This document shows, in pieces, positions 16,201 through 24,942 of a stretch of 39,501 bases of DNA. Position 1 is the stretch's first letter, and every line of letters begins with the position of its first letter. Below the pieces are notes generated by a model. That model had not been told where the DNA came from. It saw nothing but the letters and a program-made list of their open reading frames with translations, and did not search any database. A program made the translations under genes and the position numbers. Source of the DNA: Planctomycetota bacterium (lineage in GTDB: Bacteria; Planctomycetota; JAJSAM01; JAJVHW01); NCBI GenBank assembly GCA_021414065.1, contig JAIOPE010000109.1, positions 1-39,501 of the forward strand, read 5' to 3'.

Positions 16201-16506
16201 ATGCCCCGTGGTTGGACGATCGACTATCACGCCGTCGTCGCCCGCGCGCCGGAGGGCAGCGATCTCGCCGCGTTCCTCGGAGACGAGCTCCCCTGGCTCT
16301 GGTTAGACGCCTACGCCGCGATGACGCCGCATGCCGTGAACGTGCAGCGGCTCACGGGCGGCGACGGCCACGAGTACCTCTTCGACTTCGTGGATCAACT
16401 GATCCAGATGGGCGTTGTCGCCGCCGTAGATGCGGCCCCGACCGACTCGTCGGCGTCCATGGCCGATCTCGCGACCCGGCGACGGAGCGTGACGGAGCGC
16501 GGATGA
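16201..16506 (+). CDS. Hypothetical protein, 101 residues
   Basis: Not recognised. The product starts MPRGWTIDYHAVVARAPEGS and contains an acidic, aromatic centre (DELPWLWLDAYAAMTPHAVN) and a helix (EYLFDFVDQLIQMGVVAAVD). The C-terminal 25 residues are Ser/Arg-rich. Codon use fits real coding. There is no clear ribosome-binding site before the ATG. It is divergent from the 212-residue gene and convergent with the following 115-residue gene. Confidence 0.5.
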   Translation: MPRGWTIDYHAVVARAPEGSDLAAFLGDELPWLWLDAYAAMTPHAVNVQRLTGGDGHEYLFDFVDQLIQMGVVAAVDAAPTDSSASMADLATRRRSVTERG

Positions 16507-16561
16507 GGACCTTCCCGCGACGCGCAGCCGTCGCGCCCGCAACCGAGACCCAGCTTCTGGC

Positions 16562-16909
16562 CTAGTTGCCATTCAGTTCTGCGGCCAGTTCCTCGGGATA
16601 CCGCTCCACGACCGCCGTGGATTCGGCGCGCTCTCGCGGATCGCGCAGGACGACCTCGGACTGCCTGACCCCCGATGCGGTCCAACTCTCCCGGATCTCC
16701 GCGATCCGTCGCACTTGAACCCATCCGCGGTCGCCGCTCTCGTAGCGAACCGGGATCATGAACCGGCCGCGCGCGGCCGGCGTTGCGCCACTGCCCGCGT
16801 GTCGCTCCGAAACCCACGTGCGCATGAGCTTCGCGAGGGCACCGAGTCCAGGAACGCGCCACCAGCCCGGCACACGCTGACGACTCCGCGACTCAGTTGC
16901 ATCCACCAT
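16562..16909 (-). CDS. Hypothetical protein, 115 residues
   Basis: Not recognised. AAGGAGGCCAAG directly precedes the ATG, the best ribosome-binding site in this part of the window, so expression is likely. The N terminus is basic and Trp-rich (QRVPGWWRVPGLGALAKLMR). The rest is a mixed beta/charged region (VRYESGDRGWVQVRRIAEIR, QSEVVLRDPRERAESTAVVE). No signal peptide was found. It is divergent from the ECF sigma operon with about 200 bases between. Confidence 0.6.
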   Translation of the reverse strand: MVDATESRSRQRVPGWWRVPGLGALAKLMRTWVSERHAGSGATPAARGRFMIPVRYESGDRGWVQVRRIAEIRESWTASGVRQSEVVLRDPRERAESTAVVERYPEELAAELNGN

Positions 16910-17110
16910 CTTGGCCTCCTTGTTCGCGAGCCTCCGTTGCGCAGCGTGCGCTGAGAGGCCCGTCCACCGTCCTTACGCGCCCCAAGCCGCCGCGTGACAC
17001 CTCATGCACGGAACATCGAACCACGCCGCGACGCCGCCCAGACTCTCGTTCGCGTACGATGTAACGGCTCGCGTCGGCCCGCGTAAGTGAGAGTGGCAAC
17101 AGAGGTGACC

Positions 17111-17764
17111 ATGGCTCAAAATCCCGAACCAGACGAAGTCCTAGCGGAGCGGGCTCGACTCGGCGACAGGCTGGCGCACGACGAGCTATGTGACAGATAC
17201 TTGGGCCAACTCTCCCGGCTAGCCTCAAGGATCTGCGGCGACTGTGACCTCGGGAGCGGAGTCGCGGACGACGTCCTTGCGGACCTACTTCGCCGGCTCG
17301 CCAGGTACGATCCGAAACTGAAGTTCTCCAGCTGGCTGTATGCGGTCACCGTGAACGCCGCTCGCGACGTTCAACGTTCGAGGCGACGCGGCGGGCTCGT
17401 AGTTTCGCTCGACGACCTCCTCGGAGAACTCAGTGAAAACGCGCTGGATCCGCTCGAACGTGCGTGCGCGAACGACCAGCAGCGAGCCGCCGCAACTGCC
17501 CTCATGCGGCTGCGCGGTTGGATTACTTCCCTGCCGACGGCGCAGCGCGATGCGATGCGAGCGATGTTCGATCACGTCCTGCGGGTTGGTTCGGCACCCG
17601 ATTCGGCCGAACTCGCTCGCTCCCTCGGGAAGCGTCCCGGCACCGTCCGCGCCAATCTGAAGCGAGGGCGGGACGCACTACTTCGGCGAATTCCTGCGTC
17701 GCTCTTGCCCTGGAATCGTGAACCGACAGACGAGAAGTCCGACTCTGAGGAGAGTGACTCGTGA
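17111..17764 (+). CDS. ECF-type RNA polymerase sigma factor
   Basis: A 217-residue sigma70-family protein of the extracytoplasmic-function type; it directs RNA polymerase to dedicated promoters. The ATG at 17111 follows AGAGGTGACC; the frame extends 24 bases further but adds nothing family-like. Region 2 spans about residues 10-80, with AHDELCDRYLGQLSRLASRI and KFSSWLYAVTVNAARDVQRS, the latter the conserved W..x(n)N.ARD segment. Region 4 (about 135-195) contains LPTAQRDAMRAMFDHVL and a helix-turn-helix ending in RANLKRGRDALLRR. Its stop overlaps the GTG of the next gene by four bases, which is the usual coupling of an ECF factor to its anti-sigma. No upstream autoregulated promoter could be identified. 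Confidence 0.88.
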   Translation: MAQNPEPDEVLAERARLGDRLAHDELCDRYLGQLSRLASRICGDCDLGSGVADDVLADLLRRLARYDPKLKFSSWLYAVTVNAARDVQRSRRRGGLVVSLDDLLGELSENALDPLERACANDQQRAAATALMRLRGWITSLPTAQRDAMRAMFDHVLRVGSAPDSAELARSLGKRPGTVRANLKRGRDALLRRIPASLLPWNREPTDEKSDSEESDS

Positions 17765-19647
17765 CCGATCGACACGCCGACGTTGAGCGCCTACTGCGCA
17801 GCGGCCCGCAATCCCTGTTCGGACTCTCGGAAGCCGAGCATCGAGTAGTCGTGGCGCATGTCCTCGAGTGCGCGTCTTGCGCTCGAGAAGCGGAAGTCTG
17901 CACGACGCTGATCGAGTATTGGGCTGGCGAACTCGCGGCGGTCGCCGGCGGCGATTGCAAGACCCGGGCTGCGCAATCCAACTCCGGCTCTCGACGGTCC
18001 GCGGCCGCACTTGTCGCGCTCGCGGTTCTGGTTGGCGTCGCGATGCTCGCGGTGGTGTACATGGGCCAAGGGGACAGCCGTCCGTCGAGCGGGCGAGAGG
18101 TCGTCCTCGTCGGTCACAGCCAGGGTGGGCTAGTGAAGTCGATACATGCAGACCACGCACACGGTGACATGTACCTTCACCTGAGCCAGAGGGACTCCGA
18201 CTGCACGATCAACGCGGCTGGCAATCTCGGAGACTCGACGGGCCTCACGGGCTGCCCGCCCGCTGTGTTGGATTCGACCCCGCTGACGTTCGGGGACAGT
18301 GGAACCGCAACGACTACAACTCGCTCGACCTACCGCGCGGGCTCCGGTCTAACGCTCACGGGGAGCACGTTTTCGCGCAATCCCGTCGCGTTCTCGGAGC
18401 TGACCATCATCCCCGCTGGTCTCCTGGACGGCGACAACGACACGACCTACTCGGCTGGCACCGGGCTCACGCTGACCGGCACGACGTTCTCCATCGACTT
18501 CACGCCAGCCGACGCGCGGTATCTGCGGCTCTCCGGCGGTTCGCTCACGGGCGCAGTGACGTCGAACCTGGCGTCGGGTACCGCGCTCACCTTGTCGACG
18601 ACGAACACGGGCGGTTCCGCGCTGTCGGTGACGAACAACGGCACGTTCGGCGGATCGGCCGACGGCATCGACGCATACACCTTTTCGTCCGGCGGCGCGG
18701 CCATCGTTGGCTGGTCCAAGACCACGGCGACCACTAACTCCAACTACGGCGTATGGGGACGGGCCGACAGCGCGACCGGCGTTGCGGTGCAAGGCGTGAC
18801 GACGCCGACCCCGGGCGCGACCGCGGTCCGCGGGGACGCATCGTCGCAGTCCGGTACCGGCGTCGTCGGCAACGGCGCGACGGGCGGGAGCTTCCAGTCG
18901 ACGACGACCGGCGGCATGGCCGTTTTTGCGCAAGGAGACAACGCCATCTGGGCGAACGGCACGAGCGGTGGAATCGCCGTGCGCGGCCGAGCGACCGGCA
19001 CAACGGCGATCGGCGTCTACGGCGAGACGGTCGGGAGCTCGGGGATTGCCGTGCAAGCGGTGACGTCCGCGGGCGGCGGGAACGCGATCGTCGCGAACCT
19101 CTCGACCGGCATCACCAACTCGACCACTACCACGGACAACCTGTTCATCGGTCAGAACCTCGGCACGAACGTCGCTCGCGTCGATCGGACTGGCAGAGGG
19201 TTCTTCAACGGTGGCACGCAGACCAACGGCGCGGACGTGGCGGAGAGCATGCCGGCAGACTCGGCGTTCCGGCCGCTCGAGCCCGGCGACGTCCTCGTCG
19301 TCTCCCGCGTGAACGACGGCCACGTCGCACTGAGCTGCGAGTCAGAGTCAACCACCGTCTTGGGCGTCTACTCCACCCGTCCCGGCGTGATTCTGACGCT
19401 GCACGACGTTGCGGGTGAGAGCGTTCCGGCAGGTGAGGTGCCGTGCGGAATCAAGGGCCGAATCCCGACGAAGGTCTGCGACGAGGGCGGGGCAATCCAC
19501 CGCGGCGATCTCCTGGTCACCGCGTCGAGAGCGGGCTATGCCAAGCGCGCCTCGGCAAATCCGAAGCCGGGATCGATCGTAGGTAAGGCGCTCGCCGAAC
19601 TGGAGTCGGGCGAGGCGTTGATCCTCGTGATGGTCTCGGTCCAGTAG
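17761..19647 (+). CDS. Transmembrane anti-sigma-like protein fused to a tail-fibre/adhesin-like ectodomain
   Basis: A 628-residue protein; its GTG overlaps the sigma stop (GTGA). Residues 33-40, HVLECASC, give the HxxxCxxC core of zinc-finger anti-sigma domains; a membrane helix follows at about 81-101. The remaining 520 residues lie outside the membrane by this topology. They contain two copies of a fibre motif (YRAGSGLTLTGSTFS at 191-205, YSAGTGLTLTGTTFS at 230-244) and ARYLRLSGGSLTGAV, all common in phage tail fibres. Gly/Thr/Ala-rich beta-helix-like repeats (GIAVRGRATGTTAIGVYGET) come next, and then a compact C-terminal domain (about 490-628) with DVAESMP, EPGDVLVV and GSIVGKALAELESGEALI, seen at the ends of many fibre-like surface proteins. 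I infer that it senses surface contact or assembly and releases the sigma factor. Confidence 0.8.
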   Translation: MTDRHADVERLLRSGPQSLFGLSEAEHRVVVAHVLECASCAREAEVCTTLIEYWAGELAAVAGGDCKTRAAQSNSGSRRSAAALVALAVLVGVAMLAVVYMGQGDSRPSSGREVVLVGHSQGGLVKSIHADHAHGDMYLHLSQRDSDCTINAAGNLGDSTGLTGCPPAVLDSTPLTFGDSGTATTTTRSTYRAGSGLTLTGSTFSRNPVAFSELTIIPAGLLDGDNDTTYSAGTGLTLTGTTFSIDFTPADARYLRLSGGSLTGAVTSNLASGTALTLSTTNTGGSALSVTNNGTFGGSADGIDAYTFSSGGAAIVGWSKTTATTNSNYGVWGRADSATGVAVQGVTTPTPGATAVRGDASSQSGTGVVGNGATGGSFQSTTTGGMAVFAQGDNAIWANGTSGGIAVRGRATGTTAIGVYGETVGSSGIAVQAVTSAGGGNAIVANLSTGITNSTTTTDNLFIGQNLGTNVARVDRTGRGFFNGGTQTNGADVAESMPADSAFRPLEPGDVLVVSRVNDGHVALSCESESTTVLGVYSTRPGVILTLHDVAGESVPAGEVPCGIKGRIPTKVCDEGGAIHRGDLLVTASRAGYAKRASANPKPGSIVGKALAELESGEALILVMVSVQ

Positions 19648-19754
19648 TCGGCCGTCCACGGCGCGCGCCGCGTCGATCGTAACCGTCCGACAGACCTCAT
19701 CTGGCGGCCCCGCATCGCGTCGTCGATGCTCGCGCCCACGACCAGGAGGTAGCC
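19648..19754. other. Short 3' region of the sigma operon
   Basis: It contains a perfect 12-bp palindrome, CGGCGCGCGCCG (19659-19670), just after the stop. A stem could form, but no T-tract follows. Confidence 0.3.
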
Positions 19755-19937
19755 GTGGTGAAGTCATGGTCCCGCGGAAGTCGCCCCAAATCCGCGAAGC
19801 GGGAGCGGGGACGGGTTCCGCGAAACCCGGACGGCTTCGCGACCTGGGCAGGGGGACGGTCGATGCCCGTAGAACGCCCGGGCAAGCCCGTGTCCTGGCA
19901 CGGGGGCGTGCTTGTTGTTGGGCGGGTCAACTCGTAG
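19755..19937 (+). CDS. Possible small basic protein
   Basis: A 60-residue frame preceded by AGGAGG; the true start may be the second GTG at 19758, giving 8-base spacing. The product is basic at first (SRGSRPKSAKRERGR) and then reads NPDGFATWAGGRSMPVERPG and a Val-rich end (HGGVLVVGRVNS). It is not recognised. It lies 107 bases past the sigma operon on the same strand and overlaps the end of a minus-strand small frame by about 10 bases. Confidence 0.38.
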   Translation: MVKSWSRGSRPKSAKRERGRVPRNPDGFATWAGGRSMPVERPGKPVSWHGGVLVVGRVNS

Positions 19938-20054
19938 ACGAGGACGCGGTCTCGGGCGGCCGGCGCCTGCGTGGATCGAGGTAGTCGTTGCGCATGACGG
20001 TGCGGATCGCTCCGGACATCTCGGGTTCGGCGCGAGAGTGCGTTTCTTCGCCAC
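19927..20054 (-). pseudogene. Small basic protein gene with an apparent one-base deletion
   Basis: GGAGGCAGCCA precedes a GTG at 20054, opening MAKKRTLAPNP. The next coherent text, EMSGAIRTVMRNDYLDPRRR then PPETASSSTS and a TGA at 19927, is in another frame. Adding one C to the CCC run joins them into about 43 residues. The strong ribosome-binding site and the sensible joined sequence suggest a real gene. It lies 46 bases downstream of the hsdS-like stop, so it may belong to that operon. Confidence 0.4.
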
Positions 20055-20100
20055 TGGCTGCCTCCTACGCCCTCTTGTACCGAGCATCGGCGACGCCCGG

Positions 20101-21555
20101 CTACCGCATCGACCAGCCGGGTCGCCCTGAGGTTGACGGGGGCGGTGCCGGCTCCATCAGCTCGATGGACTCGACCATCCTTCGCTTGATCTCACCCTTG
20201 CATCTCATCACGCGCTCGACAGCCTCTTGGACCTCGGACAACGTCCGCGACTCGGGTGCTGGCACTCGAACTTCGAGAAGGCGATGTCCGAGCGTGTCGA
20301 TGACGTCCCGCGTGAACTGCTTGCACCGAAGCTGCCGACGAACGAGGGGCAGATTCAGGAGTCCGAGGAGCACGTGGGGGCTCAGCACGTCGCGCTTCGC
20401 GACCCTCAGCCGACAGATGCCGCCGCAGAAGAGAGCAGGAAGGTCTTCGTCGAGCACAAGCGCCGACGACCCGACGAGGTAGGTTCCGTCGCGGACCAGC
20501 ACAACGTCGTCGACCTGAAGGCTCCCCTTGCCAGTGTACTTGGCGTGGATGCCCTCGCTCACGCCCTGCGTAGGGTCACGATAGAGTTCCCAGTCGACGA
20601 CGTCCGACGTGCGGATGAACGGGATGCGGCCCGTTCCGTACGCCATCTTGCCGACCTCAACTCCAGTCGAAACATTCAGCACGCCGTCGTCCGCCAGCGC
20701 GCCGATCGTCACCCAGGACTGCCCATCGAGCGACTCCGCCGCTGCGATTGCCGCTTCGAGATCAGGATCGTAGTACCGAGGAATGAGCACCCTGTTCACC
20801 AGCGTGGAACGCCGTCGGCGGAAGCCGTACTGCGAACCAGCGCGCGGGCCGGGAGACCGCGATGTTTCGGAGACGAGCGTGATGTTCGTCCGCACCTCCG
20901 CGTGCAACTCGAGGATGCGACGCACCGACTCGACGACCTTGGCGCGAACGGAAGCGTCACTCGGGATCGGCACCTGAATCCCGAGGTGGCGCTCGCCGAT
21001 CTTGTCGATGATCTCCGCAGAGAACTGCCTCGCGCGCACCTGACGGCGTACAAATCGGGTTGAGAGCGCCGCAAGTAGTAGGTAGGGATGAACGCCTGCA
21101 TCGGGGCGGACGCGAAGGCGGAACACATGGTCCGAAACGAGTAGCGGGACGTCCTCGGCGCGGACGATCGCGACGTCACCGATCAGGTAAGAACCGTGAG
21201 CGACGAAGAGAATGTCGTCGGCCGCGACGTCGCAACGACGGCGGTACTGCTCGTATGCGGCCTGAGACACGCCCTTCTTGAAGTCAGGCCGGATGCGCCA
21301 GTGAAAGAGGTCACTTGTGCGGATGAATGGAATCTCGCCCGTGCCGTAGAGTTCCCTCGGCAACCAAACATTGAGTGCTGAACCCTGTCTACCGGGCAGC
21401 AGGAGTTCTTCGAGTCGAGGCAACTCGAACTTGGCTCGGGCGAGGCGCGCCGCCTCGTGGAATGCCGGATCGTAGAACTTCGGAATCAGAATCCGGTCGA
21501 CCAGTTCCCGGCGACCGATCGTGAAGTCGAGATGCGTCTGCACTACGACCTCCAC
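20101..21555 (-). CDS. hsdS: Type I/IIB-like DNA specificity subunit (HsdS-like)
   Basis: A 484-residue protein with two tandem target-recognition halves of about 230 residues. Each half opens with a similar phrase (LVDRILIPKFYDP, LVNRVLIPRYYDP), has the anchor GxIPFIRTSD (residues about 93 and 335), then VxxGSYLIG or VRDGTYLVG, and ends with a helix (RRQVRARQFSAEIIDKIGER, RRQLRCKQFTRDVIDTLGHR). This is the HsdS layout: two recognition domains for a split target, separated by helical spacers. The GTG start overlaps the end of the methylase-nuclease gene by 13 bases, giving tight coupling. The C-terminal tail is Pro-rich. Confidence 0.82.
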   Translation of the reverse strand: MEVVVQTHLDFTIGRRELVDRILIPKFYDPAFHEAARLARAKFELPRLEELLLPGRQGSALNVWLPRELYGTGEIPFIRTSDLFHWRIRPDFKKGVSQAAYEQYRRRCDVAADDILFVAHGSYLIGDVAIVRAEDVPLLVSDHVFRLRVRPDAGVHPYLLLAALSTRFVRRQVRARQFSAEIIDKIGERHLGIQVPIPSDASVRAKVVESVRRILELHAEVRTNITLVSETSRSPGPRAGSQYGFRRRRSTLVNRVLIPRYYDPDLEAAIAAAESLDGQSWVTIGALADDGVLNVSTGVEVGKMAYGTGRIPFIRTSDVVDWELYRDPTQGVSEGIHAKYTGKGSLQVDDVVLVRDGTYLVGSSALVLDEDLPALFCGGICRLRVAKRDVLSPHVLLGLLNLPLVRRQLRCKQFTRDVIDTLGHRLLEVRVPAPESRTLSEVQEAVERVMRCKGEIKRRMVESIELMEPAPPPSTSGRPGWSMR

Positions 21556-23450
21556 GACAGGCGGGGGTGGACCCGCTCCGCGATCTTGGGGAGATCGTCG
21601 AGCAGCTCTTCCTTGCCCGCGTCATCGACCCGAAGCGTCGGATTCCCACGCGAGTCGTGCCCGCACCAGTCCGCGATTGCCATCTCAATGTCGTAGTCGT
21701 CGGGCGGTCGTCGGTTCTCCAGGATGACAATGCAGGTCTTCGCATGCGTGGAAGGCTGGAAGACCTCCTCCGGGAGCGAGACGAACGCGCGCAGTACGAA
21801 GTTGTCGAGAAGCCACTTCACGACGTAGCCGTACTTCGGCATTCCAAAGATACTCTCTGGAAGGACGATTCCGAGCCGCCCGCCTGGTTTCAACAACTGA
21901 GTGCAGCGCTCGATGAACAGGATCTGCGGTGACTCGTCCTTTCGGAACTCGGCGGACACGGCCCAGTCGTCGCTTGAGCGCTTCGGTTTCTTCCACTTCC
22001 GCGCGAGTTGGTACTGGCCAAGCTTGTGCGCACCCGCGACCTTGATCTTGGAGCCGAAAGGCGGGTTTGTCAGCACGACGTCGAACTGAGCGAGCGCGAT
22101 GTTTGAAGCGCGAGTTCCGGCCCGCCAGTTCTTGGGTTCTTCGAGGCTGTCTTCGCAGAAGATCCCGCCCCGGCCGTCACCAACGATTGCCATGTACGCC
22201 TTGGTGACCTTCGTCAGGAAGGAGTCCTTGTCCAAGCCCCGGATGAAGTGCGTGGCGGCATCGCGCTTCTTCGAATCAAGCCGCGCCGCGGGCCACTTCT
22301 TCGCGCGCCCCTCCTCGTCGAGCTTGGCCCAGATGTGCTCGAGAGTGACTATGAGGAACCCCCCTGAGCCACACGCGGGGTCGATGACGCGCTCCGTCGG
22401 TGCAGGATCGAGAAGGCCGACCATGAGCTGTACGACGTTACGCGGCGTGAAGAACTGACCCTCTTCGCCTCGGACCGCCGGTCCGATGAATACTTCGAAC
22501 GCCTCGCCGATCGCGTCGCGGGACGCCACGGTGATGAGGTAGTTCTGGAGTTCGCCGACGACGTACCGAAGGCTCTTGCTGTCGAGCGTGATCTTTTCGT
22601 CTGGCTCAAACACGTCAGGGTATTCGGCTTTCACCGACTTGAAGAGCGCGTGGATTCGGTCGGCGACCTTGTCTTCCGGTTCATCAACCTTCGCGCGCCA
22701 TCGCATCTGGGCGGTCGGAGCCGCGTCGAGTTCGTCGAAGATCTTGCAGAAGAGCAGACTCATGATCTCCTGCGCGAGCCGCTGGTCTGTCGTGATGCCG
22801 ACCGTGTTCCCGGCGAGATGATTCCGGATGTCGCGGAACACCGACTTGAGATTCGCGGGAGGCACGAGCTGCTCGCGTGTCACCGATCCGATGTCCGCGA
22901 GATCCTGATCGCGGCGAGGAAGGGTGGGAAGCGTGATCCACTCGACGCTGCCGTCGCGCAGGAGCCTCTTGTGAAGGTAAAGGTGGTCCTCGCCGTTGAA
23001 CCAGACACCGATCGGGGCGGAGCACATCTGGAGGTACAGTTTGAGTTGCTTCTCGCCATCGACGCGGGACTTGCGCTTGCACTCCACGACGATGTAGACG
23101 TCGTCCTCGAGCTTCTTCTCGCTCCTGAAGACGGCGATGTCGATCGGGTATCCGCGCGTCACCACGTCGGACGGACGCATTCGGACGCGGAACTGAGGGC
23201 GAGTCTGAATGACTTCCTTCGGGTAGCCCAGCTCCTCGACGAGGCGACGCGAGAACACCTGAACAGCCTCGACCTCTTCGGGAGTCGCGCGGAATGAGCG
23301 GCCGGACACGTAGTCGGCGAGGTGCTCTCCTACCTGGTCGGGGAGCTTGTCCGTGTGGATCTCGGGTGCAGGCTTGGACATCGGGACCGCGCGAGCGCGC
23401 GGTCGGCGGGTAGCTACGGACTTGGAACTGAGGCGTTTCTTGGGCGGCAC
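21543..23450 (-). CDS. Restriction-modification subunit: PD-(D/E)XK-like nuclease fused to N6-adenine methyltransferase
   Basis: About 635 residues if it starts at GTG 23450, chosen because AGAGGA lies 6 bases upstream; ATG 23381 is an alternative. The first ~200 residues match the HsdR-N-like nuclease: IDIAVF (Asp about 104) and VVECKRK (Glu 123, Lys 125) form the PD-(D/E)XK core. Then comes an HsdM-like helical region and a methylase with GQFFTPRNVVQLMV, motif I DPACGSGGF (about 357) and motif IV NPPF (about 462). The enzyme would methylate adenine and cleave DNA when guided by the adjacent specificity subunit. No HsdR helicase is present, so this looks like a BcgI-like type IIB arrangement and not classical type I. 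The start is uncertain. Confidence 0.82.
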   Translation of the reverse strand: MPPKKRLSSKSVATRRPRARAVPMSKPAPEIHTDKLPDQVGEHLADYVSGRSFRATPEEVEAVQVFSRRLVEELGYPKEVIQTRPQFRVRMRPSDVVTRGYPIDIAVFRSEKKLEDDVYIVVECKRKSRVDGEKQLKLYLQMCSAPIGVWFNGEDHLYLHKRLLRDGSVEWITLPTLPRRDQDLADIGSVTREQLVPPANLKSVFRDIRNHLAGNTVGITTDQRLAQEIMSLLFCKIFDELDAAPTAQMRWRAKVDEPEDKVADRIHALFKSVKAEYPDVFEPDEKITLDSKSLRYVVGELQNYLITVASRDAIGEAFEVFIGPAVRGEEGQFFTPRNVVQLMVGLLDPAPTERVIDPACGSGGFLIVTLEHIWAKLDEEGRAKKWPAARLDSKKRDAATHFIRGLDKDSFLTKVTKAYMAIVGDGRGGIFCEDSLEEPKNWRAGTRASNIALAQFDVVLTNPPFGSKIKVAGAHKLGQYQLARKWKKPKRSSDDWAVSAEFRKDESPQILFIERCTQLLKPGGRLGIVLPESIFGMPKYGYVVKWLLDNFVLRAFVSLPEEVFQPSTHAKTCIVILENRRPPDDYDIEMAIADWCGHDSRGNPTLRVDDAGKEELLDDLPKIAERVHPRLSWRS

Positions 23451-23474
23451 GGGGGATCCTCTCGAACGGGGCAC

Positions 23475-23828
23475 GCGCGACCGGGCGCGACGGCGGATTC
23501 AGCACAGAATCTAGCCACAGCCAAGGACACGATCTGTCGGGACGGCAGCGACGACCTGCGCTCGTTCGTGTCGAGGGCGCTGAGCGTAGGCGAGATCCAG
23601 GCGGAACACCACCGTCCCGCCGACCTCGCCCGCGCCGCCGACCGTCGTGCCGTTAGATCGTCACGCGGCCGAGGCAGCCAACCGAGACCGGGTTCGTGGC
23701 GTCGTCGTGGTCCACGACCAGCTTAGTGCGGTGAGACGCCCCGTCGTCGATGGTCGCCGGGCGGCGCCCCGAGCTCCTCAGCCCGTGCCGGAAAGTCGAT
23801 GACCAGCCTGACACCCACTGGACTTCGG
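23475..23828. other. 354-base gap holding a decayed minus-strand frame
   Basis: On the minus strand, about 23653-23775 reads ATIDDGASHRTKLVVDHDDA then TNPVSVGCLGRVTI and hits TAA. The adjoining frame continues NGTTVGGAGEVGGTVVFRLD to about 23560. Removing one base would join them, so this is probably a broken gene of unknown type. Promoter elements for the R-M operon should also lie here, but none is distinct. Confidence 0.4.
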
Positions 23829-24533
23829 TCAGCCGGCTGACGCAGGGACTGCCCGAGGATCGTGAACGAACTCTTCAACCACCTCCTCAACCGTCCGGGC
23901 GAACAGCGTGTGCAGGTGGCGGTGGTTCATCCACTGCGAGGCTGCCAGCACCACCCAAGCCGACAGCGCCGCGACGACGCGCCCGCCGTCAGGCAGACTG
24001 GCAATGACGAAGGCAAGCCAGACGGTGAACGCGATCAGCGTCCCGGTGCCGGTTGTCCCCAGGGCGTGCGCGTGATCGATGAGATTGCGCGTCTTCACTT
24101 CGGCGCCTGCGAGCGTCGTCGAAGTGCCCACGCGAGCAAACCACCACGCAGTCAGGATGGTCCACGCTGCGCGCCGACGATCCATGCAGGCGGTCGGGAG
24201 CCCTGCAATCTGCGCGTCGAGCCTGAGCAGATCGCGTTCGTGCTGTCCCGACGCTCGATAGGCGTTCGCAAGTGCGCGTAGCGCGCCCTCGTGATCGATC
24301 GCAAGGAGCGGACCGAAGAGCCAGGACCAGTACGCCGAGAAGTACAGCACAGAGAACACGAACCCCAGTCCGCCGGAGACGACCACAGCCACCACCGCGG
24401 CGGCCATCGGATCGACTCCGCCCGGCACGTTCTTGGCGGCATCGGGCCATGTGAGAGCCGCCAGCAGCGCGAACTCAACCACGACCGCGAGGCCCGGAAG
24501 CGCGAGTCGGATGAAGCGCCGTGTCTCCTCCAT
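23829..24533 (-). CDS. Predicted integral membrane protein, four helices
   Basis: A 234-residue protein starting at ATG 24533 with GGAGAACGC just upstream; the frame beyond is Arg/Trp-rich and rejected. There are four hydrophobic segments: LALPGLAVVVEFALLAALTW, PMAAAVVAVVVSGGLGFVFS, GTLIAFTVWLAFVIASL and VVAALSAWVVLAASQWM. Between helices 2 and 3 lies a soluble loop of about 70 residues (ALRALANAYRASGQHERDLL, then RLDAQIAGL). The C terminus (ARTVEEVVEEFVHDP) is acidic. The family is not recognised. It lies between the R-M system and the Abi-alpha gene, divergent from the latter. Confidence 0.65.
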   Translation of the reverse strand: MEETRRFIRLALPGLAVVVEFALLAALTWPDAAKNVPGGVDPMAAAVVAVVVSGGLGFVFSVLYFSAYWSWLFGPLLAIDHEGALRALANAYRASGQHERDLLRLDAQIAGLPTACMDRRRAAWTILTAWWFARVGTSTTLAGAEVKTRNLIDHAHALGTTGTGTLIAFTVWLAFVIASLPDGGRVVAALSAWVVLAASQWMNHRHLHTLFARTVEEVVEEFVHDPRAVPASAG

Positions 24534-24942
24534 GCGTTCTCCTGGGTGGGCGTCGTCCATCCCGTCGGTCGAGGGCCGACTCGCCAGGTGCCGGTGCTGC
24601 CACAGCCACACGACGCAGCCAACCTTCGTCGGCAACGACCCGGGACCCTCGCGATGCTCGTGCCGGGGCCGCTGCGCGTGCTCTGGATCCGCTCGGAACG
24701 CGATCGTCGCCCGCGTTCCCCGCGCCGCTCGTGCTCGCGCGCCAGAGCGTTGGGACGACCGGGCAGCAGGGCGACACCGGGTCGGTCGGACCTTCGTGAT
24801 CCACGGTTAGCGCGGTGACGCGCGCGTCGCCGCCGTCGCTTTCCGCGGCGTCGGCGCCACCCCCGCCCGTCGGATGCGTTGAAGCGTGCGAGGCGGCCCC
24901 ACACGGCTAACCTCGACGACTCGTCACCGAAGGGAGCAGCAC
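24534..24942. other. 409-base divergent intergenic region
   Basis: This stretch separates the membrane-protein and Abi-alpha genes. Plus-strand frames give pieces such as FPAPLVLARQSVGTTGQQGD, but none has a start with a ribosome-binding site, and they change frame repeatedly. I see no supported gene; some of it may be gene debris. Confidence 0.4.

Noticed and set aside
18112..18135. VVLVGHSQGG in the fibre-fused anti-sigma protein, resembling a lipase nucleophile elbow.
   Set aside because: No other alpha/beta-hydrolase segments follow; the next residues lead straight into fibre motifs. Probably coincidence.
20101..23450. Classical type I restriction system.
   Set aside because: No HsdR helicase-translocase gene is present in the window; the nuclease domain is fused to the methylase.
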